Counted from the first letter of the stretch, positions 30,231 through 40,045 are shown. The stretch is 64,000 nucleotides of DNA from an uncultured Christensenellaceae bacterium (GCA_944380285.1 CALWGZ010000003.1:124001-188000), one strand, 5' to 3'. Notes: a model not told the origin generated them from the sequence alone. A program made the numbers and translations.

Positions 30231-30313
30231 TGTTTAGCCTCCGTTCGTTGGAAAATTTTTTGTCCGTCGTCTCAGTGCGCCGTCGGAGATTCGAGCGTCC
30301 GAGCCGCGGTTCG
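30231..30313 (-). other. rpsO 5' leader, candidate S15 autoregulatory RNA
   Basis: The predicted leader of about 80 nt is GC-rich and foldable (for example CGGA...TCCG and CCG-rich pairs with CGG), ending in an A/T stretch and GGAGG. Many S15 mRNAs carry self-binding structures in this position. I cannot show a match to a named class by eye. Confidence 0.35.
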
Positions 30314-30319
30314 TGACAT

Positions 30320-30348
30320 ATATTACCATAATGCGCGCAAAATGGCAA
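30320..30348 (-). promoter_or_regulatory. rpsO promoter (TTGCCA-17-TAATAT)
   Basis: TTGCCA (30348-30343), 17 bases, TGG-TAATAT (30325-30320). It lies between hemZ and rpsO in an AT-rich pocket. Confidence 0.68.
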
Positions 30349-30372
30349 ACGTTTTGAAGGGCTTGCAAAAAA

Positions 30373-31854
30373 TTATTTGTCCGCCCTCACCCCGCGCCTG
30401 CGCTCGCAGTCGTCAAAGAACTCGCGCCGCCTGCGCCATACCTCTTCGCCGCGCGCCAAGTAGACGTCCAGCCCCTTGGGGTCGGCATACCTCTCGACCC
30501 TGCCCGCCTCGCGGTCGACGAACTTCGAAATTCCGCCCGCGCCGCACGCTATGATGGTCGTAGTCTCTTCCATGATGTCGACGTTGTAGACGCACTGCTT
30601 GCCGGGCTTGCAATAGCCGACGTTCTCCAAATTGCCGCTCATGTACTTTTGGCGATACATATAGTACGGCACATACCCCGCACCCTTGATTGCGCCGTAG
30701 GCATAGTCGACCATCGCCGCGGCGTCGCTCTCGGACGTGTTGTCATAGCCGCCGAGTTTGAGCGCCGAGCCCTTTTTGAGCGCAAGAGTGTGCACGGTGA
30801 CGTTTTCGGGATCGAGCGCGATCACGCCGTCAACGGATGCCGCAAACATCTCGGGAGTCTCGCCGGGAAGCATCGCGATGAGATCGACATTGACGTCAAA
30901 GTCAAACTTGCGCGCAAGCTCGTACTTGGCGAAAAACTCATCCACCGTGTGTCTGCGCCCTATCGCGTCGAGGGTGTTTTGATTGAGGGTCTGCGGATTG
31001 ACCGAGATCCGAGTGACACCCGTTTTATCCATAATTTTAAGCTTTGGTAAAGTGATCGTGTCGGGTCGTCCCGCCTCGACGGTGAACTCTCTTGCCGGCA
31101 GCTTTGACAGCGCATCCATAACCTCTTCGAACTGCTCGTCGGGGAGAGACGTCGGCGTGCCTCCGCCTACATATATGCATCTCAATAAATAGCCCGACTC
31201 GCGTATCAGCCTTGCCGCGTCCTCTATCTCTTCGCGCAAAAGCGACGCGTACCTCGGCACCTGCTTTTGCACTCTGCTAAGCTCTGCCGAGATGAACGAA
31301 CAATACGCGCACCTGCTCGTGCAGATGGGGATGTTGACGAACAGGTCGACCTCTTTTGCGCCGCTTTGATAGACGGGTTTTTGAGCGTCGACGATCTCCT
31401 TGATGAGCGCCCTCTTGGCGGGCGAGACAAACAGCGCCTCCATCTCTCTGTCCGCGTCTTTGCCCTTTGTCTCAAACTCGTGCCAAAGTTTGGTCGGACG
31501 TATACCGGTCAGCGATCCGTACGGCTCGTCGACGTTGAGCGCGTCGGACAGGAACTTGTAGACCGCAGACTTGGCGATCCGCTTGATTTGAGCAATTTTA
31601 GCTATATTATCTCTGAATTGCTCTAACTTTCGCACTATTTCATAAGACTTTGCGTCCAATAATACACATTTGACGACAACTTTGACAAAGCAGTTTTGGT
31701 CGTCGACATCGACTTCGACGTCGAATATCTCCCCGTCTTTGTCCAATTCGAGCCTGTCGCGGAAGAGTTTGATCTCGTCCTCGAACTCGGTGAAAAAGCG
31801 CTCCTCGTTTGTGCGGAGCGCGACTTTGAGCCTCTTTTGCGTCGCTTCGTTCAT
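30373..31854 (-). CDS. hemZ: Coproporphyrinogen dehydrogenase-like radical SAM protein HemZ
   Basis: 493 residues: an N-terminal non-catalytic domain of about 160 residues specific to HemZ, then a radical-SAM core with CTSRCAYCSF near residue 178, the GGGTPTSLP motif and an HTLALKKGS-type HemN region. It is related to oxygen-independent coproporphyrinogen III oxidase, though the true substrate in haem-poor Clostridia is debated. It follows dtd and the metallo-hydrolase gene with an ATGA overlap. Its end lies close to the rpsO promoter with no clear terminator between. Confidence 0.88.
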   Translation of the reverse strand: MNEATQKRLKVALRTNEERFFTEFEDEIKLFRDRLELDKDGEIFDVEVDVDDQNCFVKVVVKCVLLDAKSYEIVRKLEQFRDNIAKIAQIKRIAKSAVYKFLSDALNVDEPYGSLTGIRPTKLWHEFETKGKDADREMEALFVSPAKRALIKEIVDAQKPVYQSGAKEVDLFVNIPICTSRCAYCSFISAELSRVQKQVPRYASLLREEIEDAARLIRESGYLLRCIYVGGGTPTSLPDEQFEEVMDALSKLPAREFTVEAGRPDTITLPKLKIMDKTGVTRISVNPQTLNQNTLDAIGRRHTVDEFFAKYELARKFDFDVNVDLIAMLPGETPEMFAASVDGVIALDPENVTVHTLALKKGSALKLGGYDNTSESDAAAMVDYAYGAIKGAGYVPYYMYRQKYMSGNLENVGYCKPGKQCVYNVDIMEETTTIIACGAGGISKFVDREAGRVERYADPKGLDVYLARGEEVWRRRREFFDDCERRRGVRADK

Positions 31855-32486
31855 CTCTCGTCACCGTCCGTCGATATGGGATTGTACATGCGCTCGCGAT
31901 CGAGCGAAGTCGCCTGTCCGTGACCCGGCAGCACCACTCTGTCGCCGTCCAAAGCGAACAGCTTCTCGATCGACTTTTTGAGCGTTTCGAAATCACCTCG
32001 ATAGCCGTCGCATCTGCCGTAGCTGTCTCTCATCAAGGTGTCGCCGACAAAGAGAGTGTCGCCGAAGTCATAGCACACACCGCCCTCGCTGTGACCGGGC
32101 GTCCACAACACGTCGCACTCCCCCACCGACAGCGAAAGCCGCTCGCCGCCCTTCAATCTGACATCCGGTTCAAAGCCTCCCACTGCGTCCATACCGAACT
32201 CGGCGGAGAAGTTGAGGTGCGGATCGTCGATCATCACGACATCCGATTCGTGCATAAAAATTTGGGCGTTCGTCTCGCGCGCGAGGTCTGCCGCTCCGCA
32301 GATATGATCGAAGTGCCCGTGCGTGATCAAGATCTCTTTGAGCCTGTATCCCGACGCCTCGAGAGCGCCCGCGATCGCCAGACCTTCCGCGCCGGGGTCG
32401 ACCGCCGCGGCAGCTTTTGTCTCCTCGTCCGTGAGGATATAACAATTGGTCCCGACGGGACCGACTACAAGCCTTGCTATCTTCAT
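31851..32486 (-). CDS. Metallo-beta-lactamase-fold hydrolase (YqgX/glyoxalase II-like)
   Basis: About 211 residues. The metal-binding motif THGHFDH is near residue 56, with further ligands in WTPGHSEGG, FVGDTLMRDSYGR and LPGHGQAT. The group includes glyoxalase II-like and YcbL-type enzymes; the natural substrate is uncertain. The start is ATG 32486, one base after the dtd stop and behind GGAGAAGTG; the upstream frame is inside dtd. It sits in rel-dtd-MBL-hemZ, an order seen in many Firmicutes. Confidence 0.9.
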   Translation of the reverse strand: MKIARLVVGPVGTNCYILTDEETKAAAAVDPGAEGLAIAGALEASGYRLKEILITHGHFDHICGAADLARETNAQIFMHESDVVMIDDPHLNFSAEFGMDAVGGFEPDVRLKGGERLSLSVGECDVLWTPGHSEGGVCYDFGDTLFVGDTLMRDSYGRCDGYRGDFETLKKSIEKLFALDGDRVVLPGHGQATSLDRERMYNPISTDGDER

Positions 32487-32487
32487 A

Positions 32488-32925
32488 TCACTTCTCCACC
32501 ACCATCGTAACCGGTCCGTCGAGCGACGTGTCGATGTGCATATGCTCGCCGAACGCTCCGGGCGCGACCTTGCCGAGGTGCTCTTCAAATCTCTTCAACG
32601 CATGTTCATACAGCGGCTTTGCGACGTCGTAATGCGCCGAATGCGAAAAGTCGGGGCGACGCCCGCTCGCCGGGTTGCCGTAAAGCGTAAAGTTGCTGAC
32701 GCACATCACCTCACCGCCCACGTCTTTGAGCGAGAGATTGAGTTTGCCCGCGTCGTCGCGGAAGATACGCATGTTGACGATGCGGTCGACGACATAGTCG
32801 ACCTTCGAGACGTCGTCGTCATTATTAAAGCCGACGAGCACGAGAAATCCCGTGCCTATCGATGAGACGTGCCGCCCGTCCACGGACAGCGACGCATGGT
32901 TTACCCTTTGAACTATCGCTCTCAT
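32488..32925 (-). CDS. dtd: D-aminoacyl-tRNA deacylase
   Basis: 145 residues. Removes D-amino acids (and glycine from tRNA-Ala) from mischarged tRNAs. The MRAIVQRV start, the SNFTLYG motif (SQFTL in most members) and the C-terminal Gly-cisPro element DGPVTM are present. It follows rel after one base, as in Bacillus. Confidence 0.95.
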   Translation of the reverse strand: MRAIVQRVNHASLSVDGRHVSSIGTGFLVLVGFNNDDDVSKVDYVVDRIVNMRIFRDDAGKLNLSLKDVGGEVMCVSNFTLYGNPASGRRPDFSHSAHYDVAKPLYEHALKRFEEHLGKVAPGAFGEHMHIDTSLDGPVTMVVEK

Positions 32926-32926
32926 A

Positions 32927-35083
32927 TCATTGTGCGGTCCTGCGGACCGAAGTTACGTCCCTGAGCGCCTCTATCTTGGCGATGAGGTCGTCAAGGTCGT
33001 TGATGTTGCCTATCTCGACGCCGACGGAGATGCTCGCCGTGCCGTTCTTTTCCGACCTTGCGGCGATCGTGGTCATCGTGATCTTCATATTCGCGATCAG
33101 CGTCGCGACCTCGACGACAAGCCCCGGTCTGTCGATCGCGGTTATGCCGAGCGTGGCGACGAAGCGCTTGTTCTCGTTGCGGTCGATCGGCCACTCCGCC
33201 TCGATCAGCCTTTCGGGTTCGAGATACTTGACATTGGGGCAGTCGGCGCGATGTATCGTCACGCCGCGGCTGCGCGAGACGTAGCCGATGATCGCGTCGC
33301 CCGGAACGGGCGTACAGCAATGCGAAAAGCGTATCTTGAGGTCTGAATAGCCCTTGACGATGATGCCGGTGTCGCCCTTGCCGCGCTTCTTTTCCGGTCT
33401 TGTCTTGATCTCGAGCGGGTCTTTTTTGTCGACCTTGTTGAACTCGAGCAGCTTTTGCATGACCTGCGCGGTCGTCAATTCGCCGTAGCCGACCATCGCA
33501 AACACCTCGTCGATGTCGGCGATGTTGTACTTTTGGCAGACATAATCGCGCCATTGCTGGTTTGACGTCAGTTCCGCGGCGGACAAGCCCTTGTGCTTGG
33601 CGGCGACGTCGAGCATATCTTTGCCGCGCTTGATGTTGTCCTCGCGCATCTCCTTCTTGAAGAAGCTCTTGATCTTGCTCTTCGCCGAAGGCGTCTTGAC
33701 GAATTTGAGCCAGTCTCTGGACGGTCCCTTTGAGGTCGACGATGTGATCGCCTCGACGACGTCGCCGTTTTGCAGCACGGTGTCGACGGGGACCATCTTT
33801 GAGTTGATCTTGATGCCTACGCACTTGTTGCCCACCTGCGAGTGGACGGCGTACGCGAAGTCGATGCCCGTCGAGCCTGCCGGCAGGTTGAACACGTCCC
33901 CCTTGGGGGTGAACACGAACACCTGATCGACATAGAGGTCGAGTTTGAGCATGTCGAGATATTCTTTGGAGTCGCTGACGTCGTTTTGCAGCTCCATCAC
34001 GCTGCGTATCCACGCGAGTTTGTTCTCGTCGAGCGTGGTCGGTTCGCCGCCCGTCAAGCCCTGTTTGTACTTCCAATGCGCGGCGATACCGTACTCGGCG
34101 ATGCGGTGCATCTCGTGCGTGCGGATCTGGATCTCGAACGGCGAGCCGTAGCTCGACAGCACCGTCGTGTGCAGCGATTGGTACATGTTCGTCTTGGGGA
34201 CGGAGATGTAGTCCTTGAACCTGCCCGGAAGCGGCTTCCACATCGTGTGGATCGCGCCGAGCACCGCATAGCAGTCGCGGACGGTGTCGACGATGATGCG
34301 CACCGCGGTGAGGTCGTAGATCTCCTCAAAGCTCTTGCCCTTTTGCATCTTTCGCCAAATGCTGTAAAAATGCTTGGGTCTGCCGTTGATGTCGCCCTTT
34401 ATGCCGAGTTCGTCGAGCATCTTGCGCAGGTCGGCGGAGATCGCGTCTACGATCTTTTGCCTCTCGACGCGGGTGGACGCGACCTTTTCGGCGATCATAT
34501 AGTAGTCTTCGGGGTGAAGATAGCGCAGACAGAGGTCCTCGAGTTCGCCTTTGAGTCCGGCGATACCCAGCCGCGCCGCGATCGGCGCATAGATGTCGAG
34601 GGTCTCCGTCGCGATGCGTTTTTGGTCCGCCTCGTTGCGGAACGCCAGCGTACGCATGTTGTGCAGTCTGTCCGCCAGCTTGATGATGACGACGCGGATG
34701 TCGTTGCTCATCGCAAGGAACATGCGCCTCAGATATTCCGCCTGCTGATCTTCGCGGCTCTTGAAGTTGAGCTTGTTGAGCTTGGTCACGCCCTCGACGA
34801 GCAAGACGACGGAGTGCCCGAATTCCTGATCGAGCTCCTCTTCGGTGACGGCAGTGTCCTCGATCACGTCATGCAAAAGCGCGGCTATCACCGTATCGGT
34901 GTCAAGCCCGAGGTCGACGAGGATCTCGGCGACCGCGATCGGGTGGACGATGTAGTCGTCGCCCGACTTGCGCTTTTGACCCTCGTGCGCGCGCTTAGCG
35001 AAGTAGTACGCCCGCGTTATGCGGTCGTAGTTCTGTTCGCTGAAAGCGGCTTGGATCTTGGAGAGGAATTTTTCGTCATCCAT
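32927..35083 (-). CDS. relA: Bifunctional (p)ppGpp synthetase/hydrolase Rel
   Basis: 718 residues. Controls the stringent response. The N-terminal HD hydrolase has HPIAVAEIL, HDVIEDT and KLADRLHNMRT. The synthetase domain follows with RPKHFYSIWRKM and YDLTAVRII. Next come the TGS domain (VFVFTPKGDVFNLPAGST), a helical/zinc-finger region with SHCCTPVPGD and HRADCPN, and a C-terminal ACT domain. The intact HD residues indicate both activities. ATG 35083 overlaps recJ by 8 nt; a GTG eight codons upstream is possible. In Bacillus apt separates recJ and relA; here it is absent. Confidence 0.96.
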   Translation of the reverse strand: MDDEKFLSKIQAAFSEQNYDRITRAYYFAKRAHEGQKRKSGDDYIVHPIAVAEILVDLGLDTDTVIAALLHDVIEDTAVTEEELDQEFGHSVVLLVEGVTKLNKLNFKSREDQQAEYLRRMFLAMSNDIRVVIIKLADRLHNMRTLAFRNEADQKRIATETLDIYAPIAARLGIAGLKGELEDLCLRYLHPEDYYMIAEKVASTRVERQKIVDAISADLRKMLDELGIKGDINGRPKHFYSIWRKMQKGKSFEEIYDLTAVRIIVDTVRDCYAVLGAIHTMWKPLPGRFKDYISVPKTNMYQSLHTTVLSSYGSPFEIQIRTHEMHRIAEYGIAAHWKYKQGLTGGEPTTLDENKLAWIRSVMELQNDVSDSKEYLDMLKLDLYVDQVFVFTPKGDVFNLPAGSTGIDFAYAVHSQVGNKCVGIKINSKMVPVDTVLQNGDVVEAITSSTSKGPSRDWLKFVKTPSAKSKIKSFFKKEMREDNIKRGKDMLDVAAKHKGLSAAELTSNQQWRDYVCQKYNIADIDEVFAMVGYGELTTAQVMQKLLEFNKVDKKDPLEIKTRPEKKRGKGDTGIIVKGYSDLKIRFSHCCTPVPGDAIIGYVSRSRGVTIHRADCPNVKYLEPERLIEAEWPIDRNENKRFVATLGITAIDRPGLVVEVATLIANMKITMTTIAARSEKNGTASISVGVEIGNINDLDDLIAKIEALRDVTSVRRTAQ

Positions 35084-37340
35084 TTTTGCCCGCCCTCGCA
35101 AGCGCACGGTAGAGCGCGCTCGCGTCCAAAGAGGTCTTTTCGACCTTCACACATTCTATTTTAGCACCTATTCGCAAAAATTTCAATGCCCAAAATATAT
35201 AAAAACATATCTCGAACGCCGTCTCGTCGACCGCGCATTCGTCTTTGACCGCGTCAAAAAGCTGCGAGACCGTGCGGATGTCGCCCGAATAGCACGCCGA
35301 CCTTATCGCCTTGTAAACGCCGGCGAACGCCGAGTCGCTCGGCATCTTCGCGGCTATGTCGGCGGCAAAGGCGCCGTCTTTTGCAAAATATATCTCCGCA
35401 TTCGGCGTCAGCGCCGCCGCGGTCGCGCTCAAAATAGGCGGGTCGAGATAGATCGCCCTGCGGTAGTACGGCAACGGCTTGCGCGGACATACGACGACCG
35501 CGTCCTCGGGCATATATGTCGGCGGCTCGCCGTAATGGCACTCCAAGCCGTGCGCTTTCGCAAACTCTGTCGCCCTGTCGGGATCGAAAGCGACGTACAC
35601 CGTGCCTATCCCCGGCGCGTACGCGTTGCCGTCCCACGGCTTTGCGTCGGCGTCTTTGCCTCCGTCGTCCAACGCGGAGCGGCGCAGCAGGTAGGACATG
35701 CACTCCGCCCGCGACGGCATGTCTTTTGGAAGGACTTTTCGCACGATCGCCTCGGCGCGCTTGACGTTGTTGAACTCCCCTGTTTGAATGTCGACGACGA
35801 GCCGCTTGGCGGCGGCGGAGTTGAGATAGCCTATATCGTCGGCGGCGAAGAAGTCGAGCGTCTCCATGCCGTGCAATTTCCCTTTGAGATGAGAGCCGTC
35901 CCCGATGGGCACAAAGCCGCACTCATTACAGTCGATGGCGAACACGGGCGCGGGATTTCCCTCTCCGAACGGCGCGAGCATATCTATCTGTTCGGCGATG
36001 TCCGGCGTGATGTTGCCCTCTATCAAAGCGTCGGCGTCGTCGCGGACGGCGAACGCCTCTTTGCCGTACTTTGAGGCGGCATATTCGTTGATCGCGATAC
36101 GGAACGCGTCGAGGTCTTGCTCTTTCATCGAAAGCCCGCACGCGGCGGTATGCCCGCCGAACCCTTCCAGCCAGCGTGAGCACGCGCGCACGCAGTCGAG
36201 GATGTCTACGCCCGGGATGCTGCGTCCCGAGCCTTTGAGCTTGCCTCCCGAGCGCGTGAGCAGTATCGTCGGGCGGTTGAACTTGCCGACGATGCGCGCT
36301 GCGGCAATACCGAGCACGCCCTCGTCCCAAAGCCCGAACTCGACGATGACGGAGGCTTGCGAAAAGTCGTACTTTTTGAGTTTGTCAAGACAGTCGTCGG
36401 TGAGGTCGTCGGTCAATTGCTGACGATAGGCGTTCGCCTCTTCTATCTCCTTGACGAGCTGCCCGAGCAAAAAGGCGTCCGAACTCGTGAACAGTTCGAC
36501 GACTTCGCGCGCGTTCTTGACCCTGCCCATCGCGTTGATGCGCGGCGCGAGCCTGAACGCGATGTCATACGCCCCGACCTTGCCCTTTACGCAATTTTCG
36601 GCGAGCATGGTCAAGCCCTTGCGGAAGCGCGAGTTGATGAGAATCAGTCCGAAATGGGCGAACAGGCGGTTGTCTCCGACGAGCGGAACGACGTCCGCGA
36701 CCGTCGCGAGCGCGGCGATGTCATAAAACTTTTTGCTCGCCTGCAAACCGCCCATCTTCTCTACAAGCCTGAGCGCTACGCCCGCGCCGCACAGCGGCTT
36801 GAACGCGTCCTCTCTTTGCGTGAGATGTGGGTTGAAGACGGGGCAATCGGGCAATTTTCCGCCCGGCTGATGGTGGTCGGTGATCAGCACCTCGAAGCCG
36901 AGTTCGTTCTGCGCATAATCGACCTCGTCGACCGCTGTTATGCCGCAGTCAACGCTGATCAGGACGTGCGCGTCGCACTCCTCGGCGACCTTGTCGAGCG
37001 CGGCATAGGTGATGCCGTAGCCGTCCTCGCGGCGGTCGGGGATGAAGTAGGTGACGTCCGCGCCGCGCGATTTGAGATAGAGCAAGAGTATGGACGTAGC
37101 GCAAATACCGTCGCAGTCATAGTCTCCGAAGATGACGATGCCCTCTCCGTCCGCGATCGTGCTCTCCAGCCTGTCGGCGACCTCGGCAAGCCCGTCGTAT
37201 GCGTCGAGCGGCGTGAGCGCGTCGAGCGACGGGTGCAAAAATGCGCGCGCTGACGCCTCGTCGTCAATGCCGCGTGCGATCAGCAGCTTTGCGACGAGCG
37301 GGTGTATGCCGAGTTTTTGAGAGAGCGTCTTGATGTCCAT
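35076..37340 (-). CDS. recJ: Single-stranded-DNA exonuclease RecJ
   Basis: 754 residues. A 5'-3' ssDNA exonuclease in recombination and mismatch repair. The DHH phosphoesterase motifs are IFGDYDCDG, the DHHQPGG motif (ITDHHQPGG), and the DHHA1-type GGHTAACGLS in the C-terminal core. After an OB domain, the last 180 or so residues form the Firmicutes-type C-terminal extension. The ATG follows directly on the T tail of the secF terminator and no Shine-Dalgarno sequence is visible, so how it is transcribed and initiated is unclear. Confidence 0.94.
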   Translation of the reverse strand: MDIKTLSQKLGIHPLVAKLLIARGIDDEASARAFLHPSLDALTPLDAYDGLAEVADRLESTIADGEGIVIFGDYDCDGICATSILLLYLKSRGADVTYFIPDRREDGYGITYAALDKVAEECDAHVLISVDCGITAVDEVDYAQNELGFEVLITDHHQPGGKLPDCPVFNPHLTQREDAFKPLCGAGVALRLVEKMGGLQASKKFYDIAALATVADVVPLVGDNRLFAHFGLILINSRFRKGLTMLAENCVKGKVGAYDIAFRLAPRINAMGRVKNAREVVELFTSSDAFLLGQLVKEIEEANAYRQQLTDDLTDDCLDKLKKYDFSQASVIVEFGLWDEGVLGIAAARIVGKFNRPTILLTRSGGKLKGSGRSIPGVDILDCVRACSRWLEGFGGHTAACGLSMKEQDLDAFRIAINEYAASKYGKEAFAVRDDADALIEGNITPDIAEQIDMLAPFGEGNPAPVFAIDCNECGFVPIGDGSHLKGKLHGMETLDFFAADDIGYLNSAAAKRLVVDIQTGEFNNVKRAEAIVRKVLPKDMPSRAECMSYLLRRSALDDGGKDADAKPWDGNAYAPGIGTVYVAFDPDRATEFAKAHGLECHYGEPPTYMPEDAVVVCPRKPLPYYRRAIYLDPPILSATAAALTPNAEIYFAKDGAFAADIAAKMPSDSAFAGVYKAIRSACYSGDIRTVSQLFDAVKDECAVDETAFEICFYIFWALKFLRIGAKIECVKVEKTSLDASALYRALARAGKNG

Positions 37341-37371
37341 AAAAAAACAAAGGGGCTGCTTGAGCAGCCCC
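37341..37371 (-). terminator. Terminator/attenuator between secF and recJ
   Basis: GGGGCTGC-TCAA-GCAGCCCC followed by TTTGTTTTTTT; the next bases are the recJ ATG. It is a strong intrinsic terminator for secDF. It may serve as an attenuator, since no separate recJ promoter is evident. Confidence 0.85.
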
Positions 37372-37385
37372 GTATCGTTTGACCG

Positions 37386-38510
37386 TCAGTCTTTTTGAGC
37401 CTGCGACTTCTGACCTACGAATGTGCCGGAAGCGCGCTTCTTTGCCTTGCGTCTGTCGGACGCGTTCTTCATCAACGAGTACAGCGCCGGCGAGATGAAC
37501 ACGGACGAATAGAAGCCCGCGAACAAGCCGAAGATGACCGGCAGTGCGAATTCTCTGACCGATGCCGCGCCGAGGATCGCGAAGATGACGATCGCAAACA
37601 GCGTGGTGACAGTCGTGTTGACGCAGCGCGTCATCGTCTGTTTGAGCGAACGGTCGCAGATCTCGAAGTTGTCGAGAGCGGCGTTGGGCTTGAGTTTGAG
37701 CTCCGCCTTGTTGTTCTCTCTGACGCGGTCGAAGATGACGATCGTGTTGTTGATCGAGTAGGCGACGATCGTGATCATAGCCGCGATGAACGAGCTGTTG
37801 ATCTGAATGCGAAACATGATCGTGAACGCGAGCATGATGGCGACGTCGTGGCAAAGCGCGACGACCGCGGCGATGCCGCTCCACGGCTCAAACCTGATGA
37901 CGACATAGACGAGGATGAGCGCGAGCGAGATGACGAGCGCGAGGATCGCGGACTTGACCATCTCTTGGCTTGCGGTCGCGCCGATGTTGGACATCGTGAC
38001 CATCGAGGCGTTGTCCTCGGTGACCTCATACATCTCTTCGAGGCGAGCCTCGATCAATTCGTTGCGCAAGTTGGTGACGCTGTTGTCGGGATCGTAAGTG
38101 GACGAGATGTTGTCGTACTTGACGATGATTGACATATTCGCGCCGCTGTCCGACCTTTGGCTGTAACTGACGTCCGCCTTGACCGCTTCGATGGGCAGAG
38201 TGATCTCGTACTCTTCGAGCGCTCTGTCGACGACTTGCTGCGCGATCTCGTCGTCTTGAAGGACGGCGACTATCTTGTCGAGTTCGGCGCCCAGTCCGGC
38301 GTCAGTGCCAATGACGTCTTCACCGAGCACTATCGTGACGATCGAACCGCCGGCGAAGTCCGTGCCGATGTTCATGCCCGAGTTGATGTCCCTGTCCGCG
38401 ATCGCGAAGCCGGCGAACACTATCATCGCCGCAAGGATGATCACCGCGGGGATCACGAACCATATCTTGTACATCTTGGCGATGTTCTTTTTGGTCATCT
38501 TGATCTTCAT
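37386..38510 (-). CDS. secF: Protein translocase subunit SecF
   Basis: 374 residues, six membrane helices with a large first extracytoplasmic loop. SecF hallmarks are GTDFAGGS after helix 1, the VVIRFEPWSGIAAVVALCHDV region and INNTIVIFDRVREN. It works with SecD to drive late steps of Sec export using the proton motive force. ATG 38510 shares its A with the secD stop (TGATG), with GGAGG nine bases upstream; the TTG before it is unlikely. Confidence 0.95.
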   Translation of the reverse strand: MKIKMTKKNIAKMYKIWFVIPAVIILAAMIVFAGFAIADRDINSGMNIGTDFAGGSIVTIVLGEDVIGTDAGLGAELDKIVAVLQDDEIAQQVVDRALEEYEITLPIEAVKADVSYSQRSDSGANMSIIVKYDNISSTYDPDNSVTNLRNELIEARLEEMYEVTEDNASMVTMSNIGATASQEMVKSAILALVISLALILVYVVIRFEPWSGIAAVVALCHDVAIMLAFTIMFRIQINSSFIAAMITIVAYSINNTIVIFDRVRENNKAELKLKPNAALDNFEICDRSLKQTMTRCVNTTVTTLFAIVIFAILGAASVREFALPVIFGLFAGFYSSVFISPALYSLMKNASDRRKAKKRASGTFVGQKSQAQKD

Positions 38511-40045
38511 CAACGTGTACCTCCCTTGGTGCGCCTGGACTTATATTTGCGGCGGGGATTGTTCGGCTGCTGTTTTTGCTTTGCCGGAACGGGCTCGGCG
38601 GTGATAGTCGCGCCATTTTCGACAGCCTCTTCCTGCAACTCGAGGACGGCGTCCGCGTCGGGACCGACAGGCAGCGGGATCGCGTCTGCCTCTTCGGCTC
38701 TGCGAGCCTCGTCGACCGCCTCGGCATTCTCGATCGTATCGAAGCCGATGTCATCCGCCTCTCTTCTTCTCAGCATATAGAACTTGGCGTGTCTCTCGTC
38801 GTGGAAGGACATGATGCTCTTGAGCAGGACGCGGGTGACGACGAGCGAACTGAACAGCGACAGCACGATACCGATGAGGAGCGTGATGCCGAAGCCTCTG
38901 ATCGTGGAAGTTCCTACGATCATGAGCACGATCGCGCCGATGATGGTCGTGACGTTGCCGTCGATGATCGCGCCGAGCGAACGCTTGAAGCCGATCGTCG
39001 TCGCGTTGATCATATTTCTGCCCGAACCGTACTCTTCCTTGATGCGCTCGAAGATGATGACGTTGGCGTCGACAGCCATACCGATGCTGAGCAGCACGCC
39101 CGCGATGCCCGCCAGAGTGAGCTGTACCCACGGGAAGACCGCGAGGAAGAACACATAGGTGCAGGCGTAATAGATGAGCGCCATGCTTGCCGACACACCC
39201 ATCAGACCGTAGAACGCGCACATATAGACGACGATGAGCGCAAGACCGACAAGTCCGGCGATGATGCCCGCCTTCAAAGCGGAATCACCGAGCGTCGCGC
39301 TGATCGTGTTGGAGTTGGTCATTTTGAGGTCAAGGGGGAAGCTGCCCGCCTGGATCTGAACCGCGAGGTCGTAAGCCTCGTCATAGGTGAAATCGCCCTC
39401 GATCGTGCAGGTGCCGCCGCTGATCGCCTCGTTGACGTTGGGAGCCATCAAAAGCTCGCCGTTGACGTAGATGCCCAGCTTTTTGCCGACGAGATCCGCG
39501 GTGATGTCCGCGAACTTCTCCGCGCCTTCGCTCGTAAACTCGAGCGCGACGAGATATGCGCCGTTGTTGTAGACGACGCCGGCGTTTGCGATCTCTTCGC
39601 CCGTCATCAACGTCTCGTTGACGGTGTCTTCGCTCGTATACTCTTTGAATTCGAGAGAAGACGGTCTGCCGACAAGGTCGAAGATCCTCTCGGGATCGTC
39701 GATGTCGGGAACTTCCACTCTGATAGTATTGCCGTAGCTGCTGACCTGCGCCTCTGTGTAGCCCTTTCCGAACAAAAGGTCTTCCAAGCTGCGGCGCGTG
39801 CCCTCTATCGCGGCGTTGAATTCTTCGTCGGTCATATCCTCGGGCTGCTCGGCGGTATATTCGGCATAGGCGCCGCCGCTGAGATCGAGACCGAGCTTGA
39901 TCAGCTTGGGGTAAGCGACATAGTTGCGTATGCCGAGCTGACCGTCGTCGAGACTGACGAACGCGAACACGCAACCGAGTACCACCACGATCGAAAAGAT
40001 CGTGAGTACCGCGATCGACAGTGCCCGTGATTTCTTGTTAGTCAC
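38510..40045 (-). CDS. secD: Protein translocase subunit SecD
   Basis: About 511 residues, six membrane helices and a large periplasmic-side P1 domain. Motifs GLDLSGGAYAEY after helix 1, a head domain with EFTSEGAEKFADIT, and AVDANVIIFERIKEE in the membrane part. The C-terminal 110 or so residues form a charged cytoplasmic tail not common in SecD, ending in basic KYKSRRTKGGTR. The start is GTG 40045, behind AGGAGG; the longer frame upstream would begin inside the promoter. It has a perfect promoter. Confidence 0.95.
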   Translation of the reverse strand: MTNKKSRALSIAVLTIFSIVVVLGCVFAFVSLDDGQLGIRNYVAYPKLIKLGLDLSGGAYAEYTAEQPEDMTDEEFNAAIEGTRRSLEDLLFGKGYTEAQVSSYGNTIRVEVPDIDDPERIFDLVGRPSSLEFKEYTSEDTVNETLMTGEEIANAGVVYNNGAYLVALEFTSEGAEKFADITADLVGKKLGIYVNGELLMAPNVNEAISGGTCTIEGDFTYDEAYDLAVQIQAGSFPLDLKMTNSNTISATLGDSALKAGIIAGLVGLALIVVYMCAFYGLMGVSASMALIYYACTYVFFLAVFPWVQLTLAGIAGVLLSIGMAVDANVIIFERIKEEYGSGRNMINATTIGFKRSLGAIIDGNVTTIIGAIVLMIVGTSTIRGFGITLLIGIVLSLFSSLVVTRVLLKSIMSFHDERHAKFYMLRRREADDIGFDTIENAEAVDEARRAEEADAIPLPVGPDADAVLELQEEAVENGATITAEPVPAKQKQQPNNPRRKYKSRRTKGGTR

